A stretch of DNA of 64,000 nucleotides from assembly GCA_013359265.1 (NCBI GenBank), contig JABWCD010000023.1:82708-146707 (forward strand), in the 5' to 3' direction. Every line of letters begins with the position of its first letter. Position 1 is the stretch's first letter. Below the pieces are notes generated by a model. The model was not told the origin of the DNA and searched no databases. It saw only the letters and a program-made list of their open reading frames with translations. Positions 19,264 through 28,781 of the stretch are shown in pieces. The translations under genes and the position numbers were made by a program. Source of the DNA: Candidatus Hydrogenedentota bacterium (GTDB lineage Bacteria > Hydrogenedentota > Hydrogenedentia > Hydrogenedentales > SLHB01).

Positions 19264-20265
19264 CTACAGATACTTCAACGCCGAACTCACCACCCGCTCC
19301 ACCGTAATCCACGTCATGCACCGGTGATCCGTCGAACAAACCGGCTTCTGGCACGGTCCGCAATCGACATCCACGCGCAGCACTTTCCCCTTCTCATACG
19401 GCCCGCACGAATACTTCGGCGACGTTGGCCCCATGATGCACACCACCGGCACGCCGAACGCCACCGCGATGTGGCGTGTGCCCGAGTCGTTTCCGATCAA
19501 CAGATCGAGCTGTGAAATCGCCGCCTTCAGTTTCACGATCGTCTGTGTGCCTTCGTCGTACCGAATCAGCGGATACTTCGCATTGCGAATAACCGCATTG
19601 CGCGTCTCTTCCTCGCCGGGCCCAGTTAACAACACGCACCGCGCGCCCGATTTCTCCTTCAGTTCATCTGCAACTGCTGCATACCGGTCCGCCGGCCACA
19701 GCTTGCTCGGACCAAACGCCGCGCCCGGCGCAATGCCCACCAGCGGCCCCCCGCCTTCGAGATGCGGACGCACCTGCGCCAGCGCCTCCTCGCTCGCGCG
19801 CAGCTCGAGTCCCTTCCCGTCGTCCGCGCAATCCAATGGCGCCAGCAGATGGAGATACTCCGACGCCATGTAAATCGGTTCGATGACGCCGTTCACGCGA
19901 TGCGGCTCGACGCGATCCGTCAACAACCACGAACGGTTCCCGCGCTTGTATCCGACGCGCCGCCGCGCGCCCGTCATCCACGCGAGAATTGCCGCGCGCG
20001 CCGAGTGCGGAAAAACGATCGCGGCATCGCGCGCGAACGGCCGCAATTCTCGCGCAGCGTTCAATATCTGGATTAAGGTCGGCCTCGACACCACCGCAAC
20101 GCGCCGCGCAATGTACGGCAATCCGTCGAGCAAATCGCACGCAGTCTGCCGACCCGCCACGGTCAATTCCGCCTCGGGATACCGCCGCGCAATTGCGCGC
20201 AACGCCGGCGTGCACATCGCCACGTCGCCCACCCAGTTCGGCGCCAGCGCGAGAATACGCTTCAC
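19264..20265 (-). CDS. glycosyltransferase family 9, heptosyltransferase II-like
   Basis: The N-terminal segment LALAPNWVGDVAMCTPALRA and the C-terminal IGNDSGTRHIAVAFGVPVV and IMGPTSP segments are typical of LPS heptosyltransferases such as WaaF. The protein (333 residues) probably adds a heptose to lipopolysaccharide core in the cytosol. It supports a Gram-negative envelope. It is convergent with the preceding oxidoreductase, with only 10 bases between stops. Confidence 0.88.
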   Translation of the reverse strand: MKRILALAPNWVGDVAMCTPALRAIARRYPEAELTVAGRQTACDLLDGLPYIARRVAVVSRPTLIQILNAARELRPFARDAAIVFPHSARAAILAWMTGARRRVGYKRGNRSWLLTDRVEPHRVNGVIEPIYMASEYLHLLAPLDCADDGKGLELRASEEALAQVRPHLEGGGPLVGIAPGAAFGPSKLWPADRYAAVADELKEKSGARCVLLTGPGEEETRNAVIRNAKYPLIRYDEGTQTIVKLKAAISQLDLLIGNDSGTRHIAVAFGVPVVCIMGPTSPKYSCGPYEKGKVLRVDVDCGPCQKPVCSTDHRCMTWITVERVVSSALKYL

Positions 20266-20291
20266 AGCCCGTTTCTTTTTGGAGAGAGCGC

Positions 20292-20331
20292 GAGAGAACC
20301 TTTTTCTCTCCGCAAAGAAGAAGGTCCTCTC
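20292..20331 (-). terminator. terminator-like hairpin after the FmdB-type gene pair
   Basis: The arms GAGAGAACCTT (20292-20302) and AAGGTCCTCTC (20321-20331) pair over 11 bases with one G-T. On the minus strand the hairpin follows the stop at 20344. It lies upstream of the GT9 gene and could terminate or attenuate readthrough. Confidence 0.4.
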
Positions 20332-20343
20332 GGAAATGACTGG

Positions 20344-20721
20344 CTAGGAATCACGGTGTTGGCGGACACGTTTGCCGAGTTCGGTGAGGAACTCTTCCTC
20401 GCCAAGGGTGGACTGCCACAGCTCGCGCTTGTCGCGCAAGTGCCGGCGGATGATTTGGCCCGCCTCCAGAATCGCAAACACCATCACCGCGAAAAAGAAG
20501 ATAAACAGGCAGATGAGCACGAAGACCGACTGCTTAGGGTTCTCCCGATACTCGGCTATCTGCAACCCCAACAGCAGGACAACGATGATCGCAAGCAACA
20601 GGTAGAAGCTGGTGGGCCGGTACTCCGCGATGGTCTGCCACCCCTTGCGCACGTGCATGCCGAGGGTCTTCACCTCCTTCGGCTCGTCCCCAGCGCCGGA
20701 TTTGTCGGACCTGTCCGCCAT
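20344..20721 (-). CDS. small two-helix membrane protein
   Basis: No known family is clear. The 125-residue protein has two adjacent hydrophobic segments (FYLLLAIIVVLLLGLQIA and VFVLICLFIFFFAVMVFA) and a basic C-terminal tail. The start at 20721 is the ATG nearest the helices. It follows the FmdB-like gene by 11 bases, so the two probably form an operon. Confidence 0.6.
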   Translation of the reverse strand: MADRSDKSGAGDEPKEVKTLGMHVRKGWQTIAEYRPTSFYLLLAIIVVLLLGLQIAEYRENPKQSVFVLICLFIFFFAVMVFAILEAGQIIRRHLRDKRELWQSTLGEEEFLTELGKRVRQHRDS

Positions 20722-20732
20722 CGAGTGGGCCC

Positions 20733-20948
20733 TCAGTTCATCCCACAGCCGCCCGGCATCCGGCAGCACGACGGCGCCCCGCATGGCATTGCCGGCTCCG
20801 CCGCGCGCGACGTCACCGCCGCAAACGCGCTCAGTTGCTTTGCCATCCGGTTCGACCCACAGTCCGGACATAGCGGCTTCGCGTCAGCCCGAACCAACAG
20901 CTCGTGCTCCTGCTGGCAATCCTCGCAAACGAACCCAAACAACGGCAT
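20733..20948 (-). CDS. FmdB-family zinc-ribbon protein
   Basis: The 71-residue product starts PLFGFVCEDC and has a second cysteine pair CPDCG, the four-cysteine ribbon of FmdB-like regulatory proteins. Additional cysteines lie near the C-terminus (CGAPSCC). Its role, perhaps in transcription or formamidase regulation, is not established. Confidence 0.75.
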   Translation of the reverse strand: MPLFGFVCEDCQQEHELLVRADAKPLCPDCGSNRMAKQLSAFAAVTSRAAEPAMPCGAPSCCRMPGGCGMN

Positions 20949-21228
20949 GCGATCATTCTCCCGCGCCCCAAATTAGACGTTCTTCCGCACATCCAAATCC
21001 TAACACACGCACGAAATACCCGCAAGAATAGGCGCTTTTCGCATTTATCCGCAGCATGCATTTCATACAGACCACTATATCTAGATCGTCGATGACGGCG
21101 AGCTGTAAACATACTACTCGACGGAGCAATTACACTAGCCACAATACATGCTACAACTCATAGAATAGCCTACAGTTTATGGTGAAAATCACCCCAAAAA
21201 ATTCTTGTTGACAACCCGAAGAAAGGTG

Positions 21229-21257
21229 TTGACAACCCCTATATGTTGTGGTAACAT
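21229..21257 (+). promoter_or_regulatory. sigma-70-like promoter
   Basis: TTGACA (21229-21234) and TAACAT (21252-21257) are separated by 17 bases. A second TTGACA-like sequence occurs about 21 bases upstream. The promoter points to the structured-RNA candidate and rarA rather than to any long ORF immediately after it. Confidence 0.75.
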
Positions 21258-21263
21258 GCCTCC

Positions 21264-21501
21264 AGTGCTTGGAACCACTTGGTGTGGATCTGGTCAACGA
21301 CCCCATTGCACCGTGGAGGTCGTTCCGCAGCCCAGACCACTAAGGATCCACACGCTCTATGTAGCGTCTGAGGCCAACGACCGCAGCCCAATGGTTTCAG
21401 GTTAGTACGCTATACCGTGACCCTCTTGCGCCAAGAACACGGATAACACGGTATCCAGGCACTCCCCGCACTGAGCGGCGGGTTCCCAAGGCCCGCCGCT
21501 C
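21264..21501 (+). ncRNA. structured non-coding RNA candidate upstream of rarA (possibly 6S-like)
   Basis: No ORF fits the 340 bases between the promoter and rarA, but base pairing is extensive. CTTGGAACCA pairs with TGGTTTCAGG to close a helix. GTGTGGATC pairs with GATCCACAC, TGGTC with GACCA, and AACGACC with GGTCGTT, giving one long interrupted hairpin. A small CGCT/AGCG hairpin sits on the 3' side of the central bulge. A closing helix, a large internal bubble and a terminal hairpin resemble 6S RNA. A GC hairpin with a T-rich tail ends the region. The family is not identifiable by eye. Confidence 0.4.
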
Positions 21502-21510
21502 CCTCCTTTT
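21473..21510 (+). terminator. strong GC hairpin terminator
   Basis: GAGCGGCGGG (21473-21482) and CCCGCCGCTC (21492-21501) form a ten-base stem, followed by CCTCCTTTT. It could end the structured RNA transcript ahead of rarA. Confidence 0.65.
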
Positions 21511-21596
21511 GCGGCTCGAAAACCGGACCTATCGGAAACGCAAACCCTTGAACACCGGTTGCGCCCGAACACAGCGTTTTCTTGTACGATGTCCCT

Positions 21597-22943
21597 ATGC
21601 CCGAAGACCTCTTCACACACGCCGCCGCCGATCGCATCAAGAAGGAAGCGCCCCTCGCCCGCCGCGTCGCCCCGCGCTCAATCGATGACATCATCGGCCA
21701 GGAACACATCCTCGGGCCCGGCAAAATCCTGCGCCGCGCAATCGAAGCGGACCGCATCACCTCGCTAATTCTCTACGGCCCCCCGGGTTGCGGGAAAACC
21801 GCGCTCGCGCGCGTCATTGCCATGCGCACGCAGTCCGCATTCGACAATCTGAACGCGGTCACCTCGGGCGTAAAGGAACTGCGCGCGCTCATCGACACTG
21901 CCAAAGCGCGGCGCCTCCACGACGGGAAGAAGACCATTGTCTTCGTCGACGAAATCCACCGCTTCAACCGCGCCCAACAGGACGCGCTGCTGCCCGACGT
22001 CGAAAACGGCAACATCGTTTTGATCGGCGCCACAACGGAAAACCCGTTCTTCTCCGTCGTTGCGCCGCTGCTGTCGCGTTCGCAGATATTCGAACTGCAC
22101 CCGCTCACCGAGGACCACGTCATCGCATTGTTGCGGCGCTCCCTGTCGCACCCTGAACGCGGCTGGAAAGACCTCGACGTCAACGCGGACGACGACGCAT
22201 TACACCACATCGCGCGCTACGCCGAAGGCGACGCGCGGCGCGCGCTGAACGCGCTCGAGATCGCCGTTCTCACGACGCCGCGGGAAGCCGGCGCAGTCCA
22301 CATCACCCGCGCCGGCGCCGAAGAATCGATCCAGCGCAAGCTCATCCACTACGACGGCACGGGCGACGAGCATTACGACGCCGCGTCCGCGTTCATCAAG
22401 AGTATGCGCGGCACCGATCCCGATTCCGCGCTCTATTGGATGGCGCGCATGCTGCACGCGGGCGAAAGCCCGCGCTTCGTCGCGCGCCGCATCTGCATCG
22501 CCGCGTCCGAAGATGTCGGCAACGCCGATCCGATGGCGATCGTCGTCGCGACCGCCGCGTGGCAGGCCTGCGAATTCATCGGCATGCCCGAAGCGCAGAT
22601 TATCCTCGCGCAGGCCGCGACCTACGTAGCATGCGCGCCAAAGAGCAACGCAGCGTACTTGGGCATCGCCGCCGCGATGGAAGACGTGCAGCAAGGCAAG
22701 GCCGTCGCCGTGCCGAAACACTTGCAGGACACGCACTATCCCGGCTCGCAACGCCTCGGCCGCGGCGAAGGCTACAAGTACCCGCACGACTTTCCCGGCG
22801 GCTATGTCCCCCAGCACTACGGCGTCGAACGCGGATCGTATTACCATCCCGTCGATCGCGGAAAAGAAGCAGAGTTTGGGGATCGGTTGGGGCGCGCTGT
22901 CGAGGAAGACGAATTGGCTGCCAACGATTCTCAGGATGAATGA
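21597..22943 (+). CDS. rarA: replication-associated recombination protein RarA (MgsA), AAA ATPase
   Basis: RarA is an AAA+ ATPase acting at stalled replication forks. Walker A is YGPPGCGKT and Walker B FVDEIHRF. The C-terminal MgsA-type segment (RRICIAASEDVGNADPMA and KYPHDFPGGYVPQ) is diagnostic. At 448 residues it is the usual length. An in-frame codon at 21582 exists, but the ATG at 21597 matches homologues (PEDLFTHAAADR). Confidence 0.95.
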   Translation: MPEDLFTHAAADRIKKEAPLARRVAPRSIDDIIGQEHILGPGKILRRAIEADRITSLILYGPPGCGKTALARVIAMRTQSAFDNLNAVTSGVKELRALIDTAKARRLHDGKKTIVFVDEIHRFNRAQQDALLPDVENGNIVLIGATTENPFFSVVAPLLSRSQIFELHPLTEDHVIALLRRSLSHPERGWKDLDVNADDDALHHIARYAEGDARRALNALEIAVLTTPREAGAVHITRAGAEESIQRKLIHYDGTGDEHYDAASAFIKSMRGTDPDSALYWMARMLHAGESPRFVARRICIAASEDVGNADPMAIVVATAAWQACEFIGMPEAQIILAQAATYVACAPKSNAAYLGIAAAMEDVQQGKAVAVPKHLQDTHYPGSQRLGRGEGYKYPHDFPGGYVPQHYGVERGSYYHPVDRGKEAEFGDRLGRAVEEDELAANDSQDE

Positions 22944-23300
22944 CTGCCTCAATTCTTCGTGCTCGTACTTCTCAAGCGCCACCACATCGTTCATTGAATC
23001 TTGTGCCATGACATCGTTCAGTGCTCGGTGGATATAGTTGGCTTGTCACGTGAAACACAGGGGGGCTCTGGTGGCGAAGCACGAGCACGAAGAGACAGCT
23101 ACGCGCCTGTTTGCCGAGTAGATCGTTTGCGGCGGCGCCATGATTGGTGTGATTGCCGTAACTGGGAGCGGCGCGTCAAATGTCGCGGTGGCCAGTCCCG
23201 CGGGAACTCGGCTCCGCCGAAAGCGAAAGCGGTAGCGCTGTCCGAAGCGGACTTTGCCACCGCACTCGACAAGAGATTACGAGCGTTGATTGTTCGCGGA
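22944..23300. other. intergenic region with imperfect inverted repeat
   Basis: No convincing gene lies in this 357-base gap. TTCTTCGTGCTCGTACTTC (from 22953) and GAAGCACGAGCACGAAGA (about 23076-23093) are imperfect inverted repeats about 105 bases apart. This may be a decayed gene or a repeat element. Confidence 0.45.
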
Positions 23301-24704
23301 CTATTTGGCCGCCGCGGGATACGTATCCGGCACGATACTGACGCCTGTGGAGAATTTGAACGGGTGCGGGAAGCTGGGGTTTGGGAATTCCATTTCGAGG
23401 AAGAATGCGGTCCAGCCTTTTTCGGGTGCTTTGACATCCGCGCGGTACATGCCCGGCGACGATTCGGCAACCGGCGTACTCGTGTACACCTTTCCGATCT
23501 TCTCGAGGCGGAAGTCGCGGCCTTCGGGATTGGTCGCCTGCCACAGGGTAACTTTGGTGGGCTTTGTTTCGCAGGTCACTTCGAGCGAGCCATCGTCGTT
23601 CTTTTTCCAGGCGAAGGATGGACGCGGCGTATTGGTGCGGATCGCTGTGTAGAACGACGCGAGATTGAAGTACGCGTCGATGTTCAGGCCGTGGTCCGTG
23701 TTTGCGATGTACCGCATGTACTTTTCGCCTTTGAGATCATCGAAGTAGAACTTCCACGAATCCGGCGGGAAGAACTGGTCGCCACCGCCGTTGAGGATGA
23801 ACTTCGGCATCGTGAGGCGATCGATGTAGCTGTAGGGATCGACGATTTTGCGCAGTTCGGCGAATTCCGGCGTGTGGATGCGCGAAACGATATCCATCTC
23901 GACGTAATCGCCGATGGCCGGCGCCCAGAAGCCGTAGGATTTGTAGTGGTTGTCGAGCGATTCCGTCACGCTCAATACGTCGATAACCGCGGGCGCGATG
24001 CCGGAGACGCGCTTGTCCACGGCGGCAACGGTCCACGTCGTCCAGCCGCGTTTCGACCCGCCGCAGACAAAGAAGTGTTGTATGTCGGGATGGAGCTTTT
24101 GGGTCATGTCCATCGCGCGGACGACGGCCTTTGTCATCGGCAGGCGCGGGAGCCAGAGCGGGTCCTTTGTGAGCAGAAACTTGTCCCACGCGTACGAGAT
24201 CATTTCATCTTCGCTGCGGCCGCGCTCTTTGTACTTGTCCATCTTCTCGTCGGGAAACTTGAGTGGCTGGTTGGGAATCTGCTTGACGTCCACGACGATT
24301 GATTTCGAGAGTACGGCCACGCGCGATAACGCGCCGTCGCCGCCGGGGGCTTCTCCGTCGCGGTTGCTACCGCCGTTGATGAAGACGAGTGCGTGCTCTT
24401 TGTGATCCACGACCTTCGGCTCGAAGACGACGATCCAATGCTCCCATTTCGTGCGATCGACCTTGGTGGGGTCGAGCCATTCCTGCGACACCATATGGTA
24501 GGTGCGCGCGGTATAGTCCGTCTCTTCCACGACCTTAGCGGGCGTTTCGTCGAAGGCAAACGCGGGATCGGGTTTGGCGACGTATTCGTCCAGCGGCGTG
24601 GTCTTGACAGCCGCGGGCGCGTCGGCAGACACGGCCGGCGCCAAGACGAGCATAAGTACCAGCGCGACAAAAAGCTCTACGAAGGGACCCTTAAACAACT
24701 TCAT
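23301..24704 (-). CDS. PhoPQ-activated pathogenicity-related (PqaA-type) secreted alpha/beta hydrolase
   Basis: The protein starts with a signal peptide (VELFVALVLMLVLAPAVSA). The probable catalytic nucleophile sits in FFVCGGSKRGWTTW, a downstream Asp in GGGDQFFPPDSW, and a His in NTDHGLN. This layout is typical of the PhoPQ-related family. Length 467. A GGGAGA ribosome site precedes the ATG. Its substrate is unknown. Confidence 0.88.
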   Translation of the reverse strand: MKLFKGPFVELFVALVLMLVLAPAVSADAPAAVKTTPLDEYVAKPDPAFAFDETPAKVVEETDYTARTYHMVSQEWLDPTKVDRTKWEHWIVVFEPKVVDHKEHALVFINGGSNRDGEAPGGDGALSRVAVLSKSIVVDVKQIPNQPLKFPDEKMDKYKERGRSEDEMISYAWDKFLLTKDPLWLPRLPMTKAVVRAMDMTQKLHPDIQHFFVCGGSKRGWTTWTVAAVDKRVSGIAPAVIDVLSVTESLDNHYKSYGFWAPAIGDYVEMDIVSRIHTPEFAELRKIVDPYSYIDRLTMPKFILNGGGDQFFPPDSWKFYFDDLKGEKYMRYIANTDHGLNIDAYFNLASFYTAIRTNTPRPSFAWKKNDDGSLEVTCETKPTKVTLWQATNPEGRDFRLEKIGKVYTSTPVAESSPGMYRADVKAPEKGWTAFFLEMEFPNPSFPHPFKFSTGVSIVPDTYPAAAK

Positions 24705-24770
24705 TCCAAGTTCTCCCGTTGCATGTTTTCACGCGTGCGTACGCGAAATGGCGTGCAGTGTGGGGTTGGT

Positions 24771-24791
24771 GACGGGGCCGGATGCCCCGTC
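24771..24791. repeat. short GC hairpin in the intergenic region
   Basis: GACGGGGC (24771-24778) and GCCCCGTC (24784-24791) pair perfectly around a five-base loop. It has no T run, so it may be a repeat rather than a terminator. Confidence 0.45.
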
Positions 24792-24889
24792 CGCTACTCC
24801 GTCGGTGCGCAAACGCGCCAAAGCCCAAGCGCGTATTTAACCAGACTGCGCCGATAACAGCAAGGCGGCGGGCGGGGCGTATGCGCGGT

Positions 24890-25999
24890 TCATCGATTCG
24901 GCACGAATCGATACGTCTCTCCCCACGTCATTACAACCGCCGGGAACTGGGCCTTCATCTCGGTGAAATTCAACTTCAGGAAGGTTTCGTCGCCCCAGTA
25001 CGGGACACGGTCGTTCGCCTGGTGGCCGAGTTCGTTCTCGTGGCCGGGGATGACGAGTTGCGGGTTGAATCCGCGCGCCATGCGCAGGACGTCGTTCGTC
25101 CAGTTGTTCGTCATCAACAGGTCGACGCGATGATGGTCCTTGACGGCGTCGATCCATTTGAAGTCTTCCTGATACTGCGGGTATGGGTCGTTGATCTGAT
25201 CGCCGTTGTGCGCGAACGAATACCCCTCGGGAGAAATCACGAGCGTTACGTTGTTCTCGGGTCCGCCGTCCTGGTACTGAAAGCCGGGGTAGACGACGAC
25301 CTGCAGTTGGACCTTCCCGTTTTGGATGGGTAGCTCCTGAACCGTGTGGGCTTCGCGTTTCATGTGCGTTATGCGCCCTTGCAGCGGCGTGTCTGCAAAC
25401 ACCGACACGGGCGCTACGACGGGCTTGCCGAGCTTGAGAAACGCTTCCGCGACATAGGGGTCCGCATGGTCGCGGTGTTCGTGGCTGATGAACAGTACGT
25501 CGCACTGCGCGGCGAGGCGATCGGCCCACGCATCGGGGATTGGAAAGCCGGGGGCGTCGACTCCCTTGCGGCCTTCCGGTCCGTCCCACCGGAACCGAGC
25601 GGGCCCGCGAAAGAGATCGAAGCCAACCGTGATTGATGAAGTGCGGACGACAAACCCGTGGTTGTATGCCTTCCAAATCTGCATTCCCTCGGTGGTGCGC
25701 GATTTTTCCATCTGTTGTATCGCGCGTTCCATCCGCGCGTGGTAGAAGGCCTGCACGGAGGGCTGGTTGGGGGAATGTGTGTCGTGCAGTACGGCGTCCA
25801 ACAGGCGTAGAGCGAGCGTGCGTTCGCGCGGCTCCGGGACGGCGGGCGGCACGGTGTCCAGCGTCTTGGCGATCTCCGACAGAAACGCTTCCGACTGGCG
25901 GGACATGAATGCGTCGTCGCCCGGACCCAACGCGGGGTTAATGGGGTCGGAGGATGCGGCAAACACGACTACCAGCATCGATGCGCAGGAACGAAGCAT
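24890..25999 (-). CDS. secreted MBL-fold metallohydrolase
   Basis: The metallo-beta-lactamase metal motif appears as FISHEHRDHAD (HxHxDH). Further segments such as HNGDQIND and VIPGHENELG fit the fold. The N-terminus looks like a signal sequence (LRSCASMLVVVFAAS), so it is probably exported. Length is 369 residues. The substrate is not known. Confidence 0.85.
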   Translation of the reverse strand: MLRSCASMLVVVFAASSDPINPALGPGDDAFMSRQSEAFLSEIAKTLDTVPPAVPEPRERTLALRLLDAVLHDTHSPNQPSVQAFYHARMERAIQQMEKSRTTEGMQIWKAYNHGFVVRTSSITVGFDLFRGPARFRWDGPEGRKGVDAPGFPIPDAWADRLAAQCDVLFISHEHRDHADPYVAEAFLKLGKPVVAPVSVFADTPLQGRITHMKREAHTVQELPIQNGKVQLQVVVYPGFQYQDGGPENNVTLVISPEGYSFAHNGDQINDPYPQYQEDFKWIDAVKDHHRVDLLMTNNWTNDVLRMARGFNPQLVIPGHENELGHQANDRVPYWGDETFLKLNFTEMKAQFPAVVMTWGETYRFVPNR

Positions 26000-26047
26000 G
26001 CAATTAATCTCCTGTAGACAGCTTACGTTTTCAGCGCCTTGCCACCA

Positions 26048-27346
26048 CTAGGCGCCAATCGAGTATAGCCTCGCGTTTTGCAGGCTAATGCGCAGTTTGC
26101 ACGCGTGGCCCGCGAACTTCTTTATGGTCTCCTCGCTGAGATTGAGGGGGATGTTTTCCTTATCCGTTTGGCCCACGCGGGCGCGTACGGAATCGAGCGG
26201 TTTGCCGGACTCGTCGAGGAGTTGGGCTTCGATCCAGCCGTCGCTCGCGTCGGCGTTGAGCGTGATGCCGTTTGCGGGCATGGTGAATGCGCGGGTCGTG
26301 AACGAACCGGCGTCCGCCGCGACGACGGCGGTCAATCCGTTCCTGCGATACGCGACGGTATTCATACCCCCGTCTTTCCAGATCACGAAGTGCATCTTTC
26401 CATTGCTCTCGAACGGATCGGCGTAGCTCCAGAACCCGAGATCAACGCCGCGATACGGCCGTTGCCAGGTGCGCGCATCGTCGCTGACGATAAGTTCGTA
26501 CTTGAGAATGCCGCTGTGCTTGTTGGGCAATTTTGGGTCGCCGTAGTACTTCATGATCAGGCCGGCGTACCCGTCGCCATACGGAAATACCTTGAGCAGG
26601 TAGAACTCGGTTTCCGGCGCGTCGTCTTTGTCGGGCCGCAAGAATATCTCTTGCGGCGACCAGGTCATCAGGTCCGGCGATGTGCGGACGCAGAGCACGC
26701 GCTTGAACTTGTCGAGGTTGTCGGGATACGGCTTGTCCGGCCACGGCTCGAGCGCGGTTTGGTAGACAATGTACTCGCTGTCCTTGGCGACGAGCGAGTA
26801 CGCGTCGTTGTGTTCGGTGAATACCGTGCCCTCGCGCTTTTCCCATCGAATTCCGTCCTTCGATTCCGCGACCATCGCGCCGGCTTCCGCGGGCAGTTCG
26901 GGCTGGTCCCAATACAGCATGCGGTAGAACTCGCCCGCGCGCACGATTTGGAATACGTTGAACCCGCCCCAGGTGGGTTTGTGCGGCGACCGCCGCATGA
27001 CGACGTTGTTGGGCCCGCCCCACGCGGGCGGCGCCGGGTCCAGTTCCGGCAAGGACCATTTGTCGCTGCGCAGTTCGCCCATGCACAGCGTGCGCTGGTC
27101 CGAGTACTCCTTTTCGCTTTTGCACACGCGCTGGTACCAGATGCGCACGATCTCGCCTTCGGGAATCGAGGCGACCGGCGCGTACCACAGGTCAGGCTGG
27201 TGATTGTTGAACAAGAGCGTGAGGCCCGGCTCCGGCAATTGCGGCGCAATGCGCACGCTGTTTGCATCCGAAATGTCGCTGGGCGACAAGAACATCACGG
27301 GCAGATCGGACGCGGACATTAGGCAAATGGTCACAAATGCGAGCAC
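26048..27346 (-). CDS. exported beta-propeller glycosyl hydrolase-like protein
   Basis: The 432-residue sequence has repeated aromatic and Asp-containing beta-strand patterns, for example MVAESKDGIRWEKREG and CVRTSPDLMTWSPQEI, that resemble five-bladed propeller glycosidases of the GH43/GH32/DUF377 type. A hydrophobic N-terminus suggests export. The catalytic residues are not clear by eye, so the activity is open. Confidence 0.6.
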   Translation of the reverse strand: MLAFVTICLMSASDLPVMFLSPSDISDANSVRIAPQLPEPGLTLLFNNHQPDLWYAPVASIPEGEIVRIWYQRVCKSEKEYSDQRTLCMGELRSDKWSLPELDPAPPAWGGPNNVVMRRSPHKPTWGGFNVFQIVRAGEFYRMLYWDQPELPAEAGAMVAESKDGIRWEKREGTVFTEHNDAYSLVAKDSEYIVYQTALEPWPDKPYPDNLDKFKRVLCVRTSPDLMTWSPQEIFLRPDKDDAPETEFYLLKVFPYGDGYAGLIMKYYGDPKLPNKHSGILKYELIVSDDARTWQRPYRGVDLGFWSYADPFESNGKMHFVIWKDGGMNTVAYRRNGLTAVVAADAGSFTTRAFTMPANGITLNADASDGWIEAQLLDESGKPLDSVRARVGQTDKENIPLNLSEETIKKFAGHACKLRISLQNARLYSIGA

Positions 27347-27358
27347 GGCGGTGTCCTC

Positions 27359-28780
27359 CTACTGCGCCTCGGACTCTTGCTCTTCGAGCAGCGGCGCGCG
27401 ATCGTTTTCTATTTCGTCATCACCGGGGATTCGGCGCACGCGTTCATCATACGGAATGCCCGCACGCCGCGCATACGCCACGCGCGCGGCGTGGTACACG
27501 GCGAGGCACACGGCCAAGACTGCGTAGCACACAATCACGATCGGCATTTCACCCGCCATCATGACGACGAAGCCGGCCGTCACGACGACGGTTACGATGG
27601 TGCAGGCCCACAGCATCCATACGGGAAATACGATGTACGCGCTACGATACAGTTCGGGATACTTGACGTAAAGCCGCAGCGAACCGAGACAGATCATGGC
27701 GGTAACAATCTGAATCCCGATCGCGGCCATAAGCCCGTAGAAATCCTGCTCGAGATTGGGCAACACGAGCGCTACGACCAGCGCGAAGAATGCGGTAATC
27801 GCGCGGAGGGGCGAGTGGGTGTGCGGCGCGACGCGGCTGAGGGCCTCTGGCAGCATGCCGTCGCGCGACTGCGCGAAGAGTTCGCGCGGCAGGGCGACGG
27901 CGGCGGCATTCAACGAGGTCAGGCCCGCGGTCAACGCGCCAAGACCAACGAAGGTAACGACGGGTGCGGGAAGGAACAGGAGCGCGCTTGCGTTGAGCGG
28001 CGCGTTTCCGGGATCGTAGGCCTCGGGCGTGTAGGGCAGTGAGTTGACGAGGACCGTTCCGATGACGATGTAGATGATCGACACGATCGCGCCGCCGATG
28101 ATCAGTGCGAGCGGGATGGTGCGTTTCGCGTGGCGAATTTCTTCGCCCATTTCCGCAAGTACCTGAAACCCCATGCACGCGTTGTAGCAGAGAACAACTG
28201 CGATGAAGAACTCGCCGCCGCCGAGCCGCGGCGTGAAGGAGAACTCGAGCGGCGTCGTGGCAAACCCCGCGACGCAATAGATGCCCAGCGCGACGAGCAT
28301 GTGCGCGACCATGATCACTTGCAGGCCAATGGCCATGCGCAGGCCGAGCAGCATGATCAGGTAGAAGGCTACGAGCATGCCGACGGCGATCCAATGTGGC
28401 GGCGCGCCGAATGTGAGAGCAGGGGGCAAATAGGTAGTCAACGCGATCATGGTGAGCGCAGTCGAACTCGCGCCCGCGACGAGTATGATCCCGGACGTGA
28501 CCGTGCCCGCCATGGGAAAGAGCAGGCGGCTCGCAAACAGGTAGCCCGCGCCGGCGCGCGGCATCGCGCTTGCCACCTGGATCACGGGAATTGCGCCTAC
28601 CACGGAAACGAACATCGCGATAACGAAGGCGAGCCACGTTGCGCTGCCGGCTTTCGCGCCAATCGATCCGATCAACGCGTAGATGCCCGCGCCAATCACG
28701 CCGCCGATGACGAGAGCGACCGCGCCCGCGAGACCGATGGTCCGTTCGAGGTGGGGTTTCGCGTTCGACACGGGCGGCAA
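27359..28780 (-). CDS. APC-superfamily amino acid permease
   Basis: The protein has about 12 hydrophobic helices and the APC signature near the N-terminus (VALVIGGVIGAGIYALIG). At 473 residues it is normal for amino acid/polyamine/organocation transporters at the inner membrane. The C-terminal tail is charged. Neighbouring genes encode exported hydrolases, so it may take up a degradation product, but the substrate is unknown. Confidence 0.9.
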   Translation of the reverse strand: MPPVSNAKPHLERTIGLAGAVALVIGGVIGAGIYALIGSIGAKAGSATWLAFVIAMFVSVVGAIPVIQVASAMPRAGAGYLFASRLLFPMAGTVTSGIILVAGASSTALTMIALTTYLPPALTFGAPPHWIAVGMLVAFYLIMLLGLRMAIGLQVIMVAHMLVALGIYCVAGFATTPLEFSFTPRLGGGEFFIAVVLCYNACMGFQVLAEMGEEIRHAKRTIPLALIIGGAIVSIIYIVIGTVLVNSLPYTPEAYDPGNAPLNASALLFLPAPVVTFVGLGALTAGLTSLNAAAVALPRELFAQSRDGMLPEALSRVAPHTHSPLRAITAFFALVVALVLPNLEQDFYGLMAAIGIQIVTAMICLGSLRLYVKYPELYRSAYIVFPVWMLWACTIVTVVVTAGFVVMMAGEMPIVIVCYAVLAVCLAVYHAARVAYARRAGIPYDERVRRIPGDDEIENDRAPLLEEQESEAQ

Positions 28781-28781
28781 C

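Noticed and set aside
22200..23009. Minus-strand frame of 269 codons across the end of rarA
   Set aside because: It overlaps rarA coding sequence and only its first codons lie outside it; composition looks like shadow translation.
23001..24302. Long plus-strand frame (433 codons) opposite the PqaA-type gene
   Set aside because: It is antisense to a gene with clear catalytic motifs and a signal peptide, and its product shows no domain.
26078..27322. Long plus-strand frame opposite the propeller protein gene
   Set aside because: High GC leaves the opposite strand open; no ribosome site and no recognised domain.
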